Shown one piece after another: positions 52,099-60,400 of a DNA stretch of 64,000 nucleotides. A program made the translations under genes and the position numbers. Within the stretch, counting starts at the first letter, position 1, and each line of letters begins with the position of its first letter. The DNA comes from Jonesiaceae bacterium BS-20 (GTDB lineage Bacteria; Actinomycetota; Actinomycetes; Actinomycetales; Cellulomonadaceae), in the NCBI GenBank assembly GCA_039995105.1, contig CP146203.1, positions 3,224,001 to 3,288,000 on the forward strand, in the 5' to 3' direction. The notes under the pieces are model-generated. The model worked only from the letters and a program-made list of their open reading frames with translations, was not told the origin of the DNA and did no database searches.

Positions 52099-52914
52099 CT
52101 CGGCAGGATCGTGGACCGGAAGGTGTGCAGAGGCATCGGAAATTGCGGGTTTGGCTAAGAGCAAGCCTAACGGGACCATGGCAACTAAGAATGCAACGTA
52201 GATCGGGACCACAAGTATCAGTGAACTGAGCTCAGCACCCACCGCGCTGATCTGTGAACCGATTACCGCAATAAGGGTCGCCATCAGGAGCGGAACCATC
52301 AGTGCCTGCATGACCGTCATGATGGCACGGACCGTAGCAAACCTGCGGGCCAGCGCCTGGGTGAGTGCGGCCGCAGACATGCGAACAATGATCAATATGA
52401 GCAATGCCTCAACAAAAGGACCCGAATCAATGGCAGAAGCTATTCCGGGGCCCATAAAGAAGAATAAATAGACCGGCAAGAGCAGCATCTGAGCCAGCAT
52501 GAGAACTGGGGCAGCCGCGAGCAGCCGGTCGCTCGCGCCGCCGGCAAGACCCGTGAACACGATGACGTAGTCAATGCAGGGGGTCAGCAGGACCAAGAGC
52601 ACGCCGAGCAAGAGTGCCTGATCGCCGGCAATAAAGCGGGTCAGGATAAACACCACCGCGGGGATTACCAAGAAGTTCAAAACCAAAATGGTGACTAGGA
52701 ACCGAAGATCCCGAGCGGCCTTCCCAATGGATGCAAACGGAATGCCAAGAAAGGTCGCGTACAGGAGTAGCACAAGGACCGGGGTAATGGAAACTTCCAA
52801 GGTGCCGGCAGCGCCGGGCGCTAAAAATCCGGCAATCCCGCCAAGCAGAATTGCCGCAAGGTATAGGGCAATCTGCTTGCGTTCCATGCGGGCCGCGAGG
52901 GTTGTGAGCTTCAC
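51952..52914 (-). pseudogene. Truncated arsenic-resistance transporter (ACR3/BASS type) reading through into arsR antisense
   Basis: About 250 residues of membrane sequence with eight helices match the bile-acid/arsenite transporter type. LLTPCIDYVIVFTGLAGG has the conserved Cys-Asp. After the eighth helix (VAMVPLGLLLAK) the frame continues for about 70 polar residues, antisense to arsR and without family resemblance (SDASAHLPVHDPAESVLWSQ...). The usual last helices are missing. The break lies near 52100-52170, at the end of arsR, suggesting that the cassette replaced the original 3' end. GTG 52914 is the start. Residual activity is doubtful. Confidence 0.75.
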
Positions 52915-53043
52915 CTTGCCAATGCTAGGTCACAGGGGTGAGGTGCCGGACTCTGATGGGTGAGACTTGCGAAACTGCCGGTCATTAGTCGAGTAGATCG
53001 CAGCAGCATTGACCTATGGGTCGTTTGACGATACAGATCTACT

Positions 53044-53365
53044 ATGAGTTCAAAGTTTCGTATGACAACGCAGTCTTACCTCATTCTGCTGGCGCTCGCA
53101 GGGGGGCCGGGCACACGGCTACGGCATGATCCAGCAGGTCAAGGAACTTTCCCAAAGTGAAGTCACGCTCGGTGCGGGCACGCTATACGGGAACCTAGAC
53201 CGCCTGCTCGAGGCGGGCTTTGTTGCAACTGACGGCCAAGAAACGGTTGATGGCCGCGCACGCCGCTACTACATCATCACCGGTGATGGCGAGCAGACGG
53301 CACGTGCAGAAACGGCCCGTCTTTCACAGCTGGCTGCTAAGGCCAAACGGGTCCTGGGAAGTTAG
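53044..53365 (+). pseudogene. PadR-family regulator with a one-base frameshift
   Basis: The 5' part, from ATG 53044, encodes MSSKFRMTTQSYLILLALAG, the usual PadR N-terminus. The frame then shifts at a G6 run (53101-53106). With five G, the text AHGYGMIQQVKELSQSEVTL continues to the GTLYGNLDRLLEAGFV winged helix and stops at 53365, giving about 106 residues, a normal PadR length. As written, the downstream frame has only an internal ATG (53126). It is a true frameshift or a sequencing error in the homopolymer. Confidence 0.75.
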
Positions 53366-53436
53366 CCATCGCGTTTGGGTGTTCAAGGGAACCCGGCGTG
53401 AAGCGGCCGTGGGTTAACCAAAGGGATGCCGACCCT

Positions 53437-53981
53437 ATGAGGGATCGAGCGAACCTTAAACGATCAGCCCGCCGGTGGATGCGGGCTTATCCGCGGCGCT
53501 GGCGGGTCACCTTCGGTGATGATTTTATCGGGGCGCTGCGCGACGTTGCCGCGCCCAATACACGACGAGTACCGCTGCGAGAGGCGGCGGAGATTGTGCG
53601 GTCAGGCTGGTCGCTGCGAGTGCGTGAGCGGCCGCCATCTTGGCGGTGGTTTAGATACCGGTACTTAAGTCTCAAGTTGCCAGAGCAGTATCGAATCTGG
53701 GTTATTGATGACCTGCTCGGGGTATTTTTGGGGTTCGTACTGCAGTGGCCAGCCAATTACTCATGCTGTCGATGTTCGTGCTCTATTGGGTACTTTCGCC
53801 CTGGTCCTTTGGTGGTCCAGTTCCAGGACCAATAGTTTACTTTTACTTCATTACGCTGGCAGTCGTTGTCATCCCAGGCCGTCGATACCAAGCGCGGCAG
53901 CATTGGAAGAGGTTCATTGGAACCGAACCGTTGCACGAGTTACAACCTCGCCGGTACCGGCGGCAACAAATGGGTGCCTGA
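53437..53981 (+). pseudogene. PadR-associated membrane protein, frameshifted
   Basis: The 5' frame gives MRDRANLKRSARRWMRAYPR with a conserved RAYPRRW segment, the signature of a protein commonly encoded next to PadR regulators. It then gives a first helix (IDDLLGVFLGFVLQ). Near 53740 the sense continues in another frame as ASQLLMLSMFVLYWVLSPW and on to a stop at 53981. One base gained or lost near 53700-53745 would restore a continuous protein of about 180 residues with two to three helices. Alternatively, a second protein begins at GTG 53745. Confidence 0.55.
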
Positions 53982-54028
53982 GGCCAGTAGCTCCAACGAG
54001 GATGAATCTAGCGTTTGCTGCCCAGTAC

Positions 54029-54289
54029 TCACTCACGTCCTTGGTAGTGAACCAGCTCATCCACTAATCTAATTGCTGAGGCGAGGCTGTTTTGTGCCTC
54101 GTTGATCGCTTTCTCAGTTCGATTAGCATGTTTCTTCACGTCACGCTGGTATACGGTTGAAGTACCATCGAGCGTACGGGAAGCTTGCGTGAAAGCATCG
54201 CGTGAGTCGCTATCCAAGTTGCTAACTTGGGTAACTGCGGCCGCAAGCAGCCGCCGAATTTGAGCGAGTGGTTCGTCAAAGGTATTCAT
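54029..54289 (-). CDS. Small helical protein, last gene of the Hsp70-FtsK-HNH operon
   Basis: The 86-residue, all-helical protein has no cysteine, signal peptide or membrane segment. Its size and two predicted amphipathic helices (EPLAQIRRLLAAAVTQ... and EKAINEAQNSLASAIRLVDE) recall WXG100/ESAT-6-type proteins, but the WXG turn is absent. I chose ATG 54289, 7 bases after the previous stop; the longer frame to 54316 overlaps it without need. No known family is recognised. Given an FtsK/EccC-like ATPase upstream in the operon, a secreted or regulatory partner is possible. Confidence 0.6.
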   Translation of the reverse strand: MNTFDEPLAQIRRLLAAAVTQVSNLDSDSRDAFTQASRTLDGTSTVYQRDVKKHANRTEKAINEAQNSLASAIRLVDELVHYQGRE

Positions 54290-54296
54290 GAAGATT

Positions 54297-54659
54297 CTAT
54301 ATCCGCTCGGCCGCATCCTGCAGAGCAGCGATCAATATTACGAGTATTGCAAGTAGTTGGGACAAGTCGTAGTCTGCACACGCAAACAGCTCTTCCATGT
54401 CAACTTTCCATACAGAAATCAGAATCTTCATGGGATCGTCAGGAAGGGGTAGTTGCACGGAGTCCATTAGCCGCTCAATATCGCAGTCCACGGTAGTTTC
54501 CTGAAGTTGCACGCAGAGCTCGGCGAGAACATCATCAACGGGTGCTTGGGAGAAGCCCAGAAATGCCTTCTCGATCTCGTCTTTGTTTTGCTGGCGTGCG
54601 GCAGCAACCGCCGCTTGGACGAGCTGCCTTGATGAGTCCTTCTCATCTGGATTTGCCAT
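54297..54659 (-). CDS. Small acidic helical protein of the operon
   Basis: I do not recognise this 120-residue protein. It is acidic and helical, with KDEIEKAFLGFSQAPVDDVL and a hydrophobic C-terminal helix (SQLLAILVILIAALQDA) that may be a membrane or packing helix. ATG 54659 has AAGG four bases upstream. It lies 56 bases after the 456-residue gene and 7 before the last gene. It could be an immunity or accessory protein for the neighbouring 456-residue product; this is inference only. Confidence 0.6.
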   Translation of the reverse strand: MANPDEKDSSRQLVQAAVAAARQQNKDEIEKAFLGFSQAPVDDVLAELCVQLQETTVDCDIERLMDSVQLPLPDDPMKILISVWKVDMEELFACADYDLSQLLAILVILIAALQDAAERI

Positions 54660-54715
54660 ACCTTATTCCTTTTCAAAAGTAGTCAATTTTTCTGCAATCA
54701 ACGCAGCCGTTCTGG

Positions 54716-56086
54716 CTAGCTGTAGGGCCTATGCTGCTCCCACTCGGTACTAACGTACTCAACCATTCGCTCAAATGCTTTGCTATGTTTCTTGAAGTGC
54801 GCGTAGGAATCAGGGATCTTATCGCTCCCTAATTCCCAAGCTGAGTTGAGGTGCTTGAAACTGATGTTCTGGATGACCCCCTCTTCAGGGTGTGTTTTTG
54901 TGTCGTTGTCTTTAGAGGTGGCATTGAACTTCAGAAATTCACCGATAGAACCTTTGAGAACTTCTTTGGTTACAGTTTTGAAAAACTTGTCTTTCTTCCA
55001 CCAAAAGCCACCTACAGGTCGCTGTTCAACAATCTTGAAGAATACTGTACAGGCGGCTTTAGCAACGGTGACGGGTATTTTTTCTCCTATTAAAGGAGCA
55101 GATACCGCAAATGCCGCGGTAAAGGTCTCTTTCGTTGCAGTGAGGTAAGTTTTACCTCCCGAACGGAACCCTCTCTGGTTGTGGAGCTCGATGATCTTCC
55201 ACGCGTAGTCAGCAGCAGCAACCGCGGCTTTCGTCCAAGCTTTTGCAACCGCATTGATCTGGATTGGAGTATCAGCATCTCCGATCTTGAAATGAGATAG
55301 CGCCCCAGAGTCGACTGCCAAGGCTAACTTAAAGACCTCTTTCGACGCCATAAGGTAGGTCTTACCATCGTTTTTGAAGCCGTGCTCTGCTTCGTACTTC
55401 GCCATTTGTACCGCAAACTTTGCGGCGGCTAGATAAAATGGCGCAAGACCTATCATCGCAGTGGTACCTACACTGAAGAGTGCGCCAACGCCGATAGCTA
55501 ATCCTGCTACTTTAAGCACACCTTCGATCTTCGGGCCGTGCTTCTGGAAGAATTTGTACAGGGCCTGTGCAAAGAGGGCTCGAAGTTGGCGTAACTCACG
55601 GCGGACATCACCGTTCTTTTCCAGTGACTCTGCCCTAGCCTCTTCAAACTCCCTGGCGAGGAGGGCGCGAGTCTCGGAGTCACTGCTCTCATTGCGGCGC
55701 TGCGCAAACTTTGCCCCCAACTGCCCAGTTTTTGCCATGCCAGCGGCAGCTAACGCGGCCGCAACTCCGGCCGCGGCCTGGCCAACTCTAGTGACTGTAA
55801 ACGTTGATCCAATGCGGCCATCTGCGTTGACAACATGATTAGTCTGATACTGGGAGAGTGCTGCACTGGCATTTATTAAGCTTTGACGGGCCTTAGCAAT
55901 TTCTTCACTCACGTGGTCTGTGAGCTTACCGAGTCCGTCTGCCCCAGGGATGTCCGCAGCCGAGAGTTTATAGATAGCCTGGCGTAACTCATGAAGGTCC
56001 AGACTTTGAGCGTTGTTTCCGGAGCGATCGAGAGCAGCCATCGCTGCTCTGATCTCTCCCTTCAGCTGATCTACGCTGTAGGTCAC
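54716..56086 (-). CDS. 456-residue protein with three internal repeats, function unknown
   Basis: No family is recognised. The N-terminal about 80 residues are helical. Residues 99-128 are Ala/Gly-rich (VGQAAAGVAAALAAAGMAKT), and about 190-230 are hydrophobic (VLKVAGLAIGVGALFSVGTT), suggesting membrane insertion. Three repeats follow, at about 222-265, 287-335 and 340-387, each built on GF-x4-GKTYLMASKE-like text (GFKNDGKTYLMASKEVFK, GFRSGGKTYLTATKETFT, GFWWKKDKFFKTVTKEVL). The C-terminus is basic and aromatic. The GTG start lies 6 bases after the HNH gene. The sequence is visibly lower in GC than its upstream neighbours. It could be an effector or pore-like protein; this is not proven. Confidence 0.7.
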   Translation of the reverse strand: MTYSVDQLKGEIRAAMAALDRSGNNAQSLDLHELRQAIYKLSAADIPGADGLGKLTDHVSEEIAKARQSLINASAALSQYQTNHVVNADGRIGSTFTVTRVGQAAAGVAAALAAAGMAKTGQLGAKFAQRRNESSDSETRALLAREFEEARAESLEKNGDVRRELRQLRALFAQALYKFFQKHGPKIEGVLKVAGLAIGVGALFSVGTTAMIGLAPFYLAAAKFAVQMAKYEAEHGFKNDGKTYLMASKEVFKLALAVDSGALSHFKIGDADTPIQINAVAKAWTKAAVAAADYAWKIIELHNQRGFRSGGKTYLTATKETFTAAFAVSAPLIGEKIPVTVAKAACTVFFKIVEQRPVGGFWWKKDKFFKTVTKEVLKGSIGEFLKFNATSKDNDTKTHPEEGVIQNISFKHLNSAWELGSDKIPDSYAHFKKHSKAFERMVEYVSTEWEQHRPYS

Positions 56087-56092
56087 CGGGGC

Positions 56093-57493
56093 CTAGGACT
56101 TTCGCACGATTGGTGACTCTCCACCAGGAAAGTACCCTTGCCGAGAGTGTTGGAGGGCTGCCACATAAGCGGCAGTGGGTACCAAGGCACCCTTCTGCAC
56201 GTTGCATTTCTGACAAAGCGCCTGCGCGTTTGTGGAAATTGATCGCCCGCCGATGGCGTGCGGATAGATATGGTCTGACTCCTGTGAAGGCGAGGCGCAC
56301 CGCATCCACTCAGTCCGGAACGGATCGTAGTACACCGCCTCGCAGTGTCTGCCTGCCCGTTGGTGTACCCGCGTGCGTAACTCGGTGGGAAAGAACCGCT
56401 CAGGATCACGCAGGGCCTCGTTAACCCACTCGTGTTTCAGCACTGGCCGCCACTGTAATGGGTTGCCGTGACTATCAGTCTCACCGGCTGGTTGTTCGAC
56501 TGCCGGAGCCCCACGGCTGCCCCTTGCACGGGATGGAACGGTTGTATAGCCACCCGCAACTTGCTGGGTCGGAATACTGATCGGAGTCCTGGCTGAGCGC
56601 TTGAATCCGCTGATCAGCAGGAAAATCCCGTATACATAGGTAGGCCAGAACAACAGCCACATGTAGATCCCATTAAGGGGTTCTTCACCTGACGAGTAGT
56701 ACGAACCCGCGGGGATCCAACGCCACAGGTGCATTCGGCTCCAGAAGGGGAATACATGGGCAAGCTCCGCACTGACCAGAGCGGTGATGGTCAACCCGAC
56801 AAGAATGTAGCAGCCCGCCAACTTGCGAGTAAACCCGCTTCGCGCCCGAGTATCGGTTACGAGGTTTGGGTGATTTATAGAGCGTTTGTTGATCAACGCT
56901 GAGGGACGGCGACCGAGTCTGAACTGCATGATAGTTGCGGCGGAGATGAGCGCAACGGCAGCAATTGGATTTGCGCCCGCAAGGATTGCGAGCAGCAAAC
57001 CCGCACCAACAATCGCCAAGGTGATTTGGTCGAGAGTAGTAGCCTTCGTCTTTTTAGCTTCTTGTTCAAGTTGTAACCGCAGTTGCGCTAGGGTGCGTTC
57101 GATCCCGAGTTTGCTTTCAATAAGTTCTCCGAGCCCCTTATCGAGTGCCCGTGCGGTAGTAAATGTTGGTATCTGGCCGTTTGGTGTGAAGCCTCCAGCA
57201 GCTATAGCGCCCTTGCTCGACGCGGACTGGCCGAGTGCGTTGAACTGTTGGTCGAGGGCATCGACTGTTAGCGTCGTTTTTTCCGCGCTAGTAGTTGCTG
57301 CGCTTTGGTATTGCTTGGTTGTGAGCGCCACGGCGTCCGTGTGCCGCTGTCGCTCTTTACTGTTCGCCTCATCAACAGATGCGTTGTGGCGAACCCGTTG
57401 CTCCGCTGCTTGTGCGGCCGCTGCTGCGTTTCTTACCTGTAGGGCCTCAAGATCTAGGTAGGCCTGATAGAACGTATTCGCGTTCGCACTCAT
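56093..57493 (-). CDS. Membrane-anchored HNH endonuclease-domain protein
   Basis: The 466-residue protein has an Ala/Gln-rich helical, coiled-coil-like N-terminus (about 15-150). Four hydrophobic segments follow (about 157-174, 176-190, 225-247, 275-297). After a Ser/Pro/Gly linker, a C-terminal HNH nuclease domain occupies about 380-436. The HNH core is complete: C384, C399, SDHIYPHAIGG (D407, H408), N422, then C427-C430 in LCQKCNVQKG (N431, K434). A membrane-fixed HNH is uncommon. It overlaps the FtsK-like gene by four bases (ATGA). DNA cleavage at the membrane is inferred. Confidence 0.8.
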   Translation of the reverse strand: MSANANTFYQAYLDLEALQVRNAAAAAQAAEQRVRHNASVDEANSKERQRHTDAVALTTKQYQSAATTSAEKTTLTVDALDQQFNALGQSASSKGAIAAGGFTPNGQIPTFTTARALDKGLGELIESKLGIERTLAQLRLQLEQEAKKTKATTLDQITLAIVGAGLLLAILAGANPIAAVALISAATIMQFRLGRRPSALINKRSINHPNLVTDTRARSGFTRKLAGCYILVGLTITALVSAELAHVFPFWSRMHLWRWIPAGSYYSSGEEPLNGIYMWLLFWPTYVYGIFLLISGFKRSARTPISIPTQQVAGGYTTVPSRARGSRGAPAVEQPAGETDSHGNPLQWRPVLKHEWVNEALRDPERFFPTELRTRVHQRAGRHCEAVYYDPFRTEWMRCASPSQESDHIYPHAIGGRSISTNAQALCQKCNVQKGALVPTAAYVAALQHSRQGYFPGGESPIVRKS

Positions 57494-60400
57494 ACTAAAT
57501 CTCCTTCAAAAGCGCTTCGAAAAGCAGCGAGAATTGGATCATCAATTGAAACAAGCGTGAATGGCTGTGCTGCTGCTCCGAACTGCTCGGCAAATGCGGC
57601 TTGTGCACCTGGCACCAACACCGCACCGATATTATTGCCAATAAATGCGACTGAGTCTTCGCTGTCTAGTGTGGTGATGATGCGGGCGCTCCGAGCCGCA
57701 AACTGGGGTAGCAAATTCTCTCCCGGTACGCAATCGGTTGGTGTCATCACACACAGCAAAAGGTGTAGTCCGACTGCCGCCCCGTGCTCGGCCAGCCATT
57801 CGACCGAGGCCGTGATCCTGTTGTCGAGCACTTCTGGAAATTCGTTGAACACTAAGACCCAGCGCGGTAAATTAAACCCAGTCCGCACTCGGTAATCTTC
57901 GTAGTGCTCCGTAGATGTCTCAGCCAATAACTGCTGACGGCGCTGTCCTTCAGTGACATAGCGACCCAATGTGGTTGCCACGGTGTCAGGATCACCTGTG
58001 GTGACTGCACTTGCAAAGTGCGGTATGCCGTTTGCTTCTATGCTGGCAAACTCGCCATCTTCCATGCAATCGATAAGATCGATCTGTAATTCTTTGGCAG
58101 GGTGTGCTGCGGCGAATGAGTAGATCAGGCTTGTAACTAAGTCCGACTTGCCGCTGAAAGGTGCGGCGGCAACCAAAGCGTGTTGTACTCCGGTGGGGCC
58201 ACCGAGCATGAGTCTTTGCACGTTTGCAGGACCTGGGCCGAGCGTTGCGCAAGCTCCGCGAACAACCGAGGCCTCATCAGCAAGCAGGACGTCTGCAACA
58301 GTTGCGGGTGGTGTGGCTACTGGTTGCGGTGAATCCAAGGAGCCGGCAAATCTATTACTAACGGACACAGGCTGGAACGCATCCGGTGCGGTGGATACGA
58401 CTGTTCCTAGCGACTGCGGGACAGTTCCGGCAACGAGCTTGAAACTTCCGGCAGAGCCATTCGAGAAAGTCGCCATGGCGGCGAGATCCTCCGAACTGAG
58501 TGGATTGATCGAGGCAACGGTAACCACACCGTCTTGTGAGGCAGCAGCGGAGAACACAGTGGTGCGTCCGTGCTGCAACGGTGGTAGGTCAAAACGGCCA
58601 CGTTTAGTCGCGTTGGATACTAGTTGCTCGTCTTTACCGAAGATCAACGTAGTCTTGTAGTCGTCCTTGACCGCATTTTGATCACCTGGAATATCTCGTA
58701 AATCAGTCCAATGACCGATAATATTCACGCCATGGCGTGGCATCTGGCGCAAGAGGTCACGCCACAGCCCACCCTCATCGGCGAGGTGCATGAAGTCGCT
58801 ATTTTCAGCGCCCAGCATTGCGACGATAGATTTCTGACGATTCTGCACTGCTTGCTGAACTGCGTGTAAAAACTCGGCAGTGCTGTCAGCGTTGAACCGC
58901 ACCACTGCGGCCCCCAATGAAACCACAGTGTCTAACCAAGCGTCGACTTCTGCGCCAACTGCGAACTGGGGGAGCAATGCTTCAAAAACCAGCACCTGCA
59001 GTGGTTCGGTTGCTGAGGCTACGGCGCTCAATACCGCGCTTTGCAGGGTTGCGATCGCCGATGGCATTGATACCTCGTCACCGCCGAGCAGAAGTACGTG
59101 GCTGCCGGAGATGGGGGAGAGCACGGTACTAGCAACATCTGCATTGATCGTGCTTTCCCGGCCAAACCAGACCTGCAAATTGCCGTCGCGTGCCAGCGGC
59201 TTGCCGGTTTTCGTAGCTAGCTGGTGCAGCGACACCGTTTCACCGCCACGGTAAACAAATGGTGATATCGGGGCACTACCGGATTTCTTGGCCTGCTGCG
59301 CAAGATTATCCTGCAACTCGGTGGTGTAATCGGCCTCAGCGTGGGCAACCACAAAGAGTTGGTTGTCTGCCGCCCGGCCACCGGATGGGTTAAAGATCGC
59401 TTGGCCTCGGTATCGCAGTTGATCGCCGGCATTGTTGTCGCGATCCATGAAGTTCTTGAACTCGCCATCGCCGAGTTGGAGCACCACACGACCAGCAATA
59501 TTCTCATATATCGCTTTATCTTTGTCGCCAGCGAATTTTACTCCGCTTAAGGTTTGCGTAGCGAGAATAACGTGCAAACCGAACGCACGCCCCTTACGTA
59601 CAAAGTTCTCCAGCCGTTCAGTCGCTTCCACGTTTCCTGGGCCGTTGAACAGACCTTGGAACTCGTCGATGATCAACACCCAACGAGGAAGCACCAGACC
59701 GGTTTTCTCCCGTAGTGCCCAGATGTTTGAGACTCCGTGATCGGAGGTGAGACCTGAGCGGCGAGCCATCTCTGTCTCAAAATGACGTAAAGTTGCCAAG
59801 CCAAAACCAGGATCGCAGTCGCGTGAGACAACGGAAACGTTGGGCAGGGGCAAGTGGTTATCGTCGCCGACAAACCCCATGAAGTCTCCACCCTCTTTGA
59901 AATCGAGCAAGAATAGTTCGAGTTCTTCACGTGGGTAGCGAGCAGCCATCGAGTAGATCATGGTCTTCAGAAGGTTTGTCTTTCCAGAACCTGCGCGCCC
60001 ACCAACGAGGACGTTCTGGATGTTGGAGATATTATCACCGAGCACAAATTCGGTTGTCTGGGTACCCTTACGGCCCATCGTGATCTTTACACCGTGTGCG
60101 GTGGTGGCCTGCTCTTGCTGAATTAGTGCATTGAGTGAAATATTTGGCAATGAGCCTGACTGAGCTGCCTTAGTGACCATAGACATTAGTCGTGATTGTG
60201 CACCGTCGGTGACCGTCAAATTTGGATCAACTGGAACATCGGTTGCTGGAGTGCCCTTCACAGAGAGTCGCCAACCGCCACCCTGGCGTTTCAGCACGGA
60301 GGCGTACTGGTACAACCGATCAATATTCATCCGATCCGGTACTGGGGCCTGTGGATCGCGATGCAATAGGACTGATAACCCTGCTTTGCCACCAGCCGAG

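Noticed and set aside
53705-54067. 120-codon plus-strand frame near the PadR partner
   Set aside because: It is a third reading frame of the frameshifted PadR-partner gene and shows no helix pattern. The other two frames together give the expected protein.
56886-57461. 191-codon plus-strand frame opposite the HNH gene
   Set aside because: It is antisense to the coiled-coil and membrane part of the HNH protein, and its Ser/Ala/Arg-rich text is a reading artefact.
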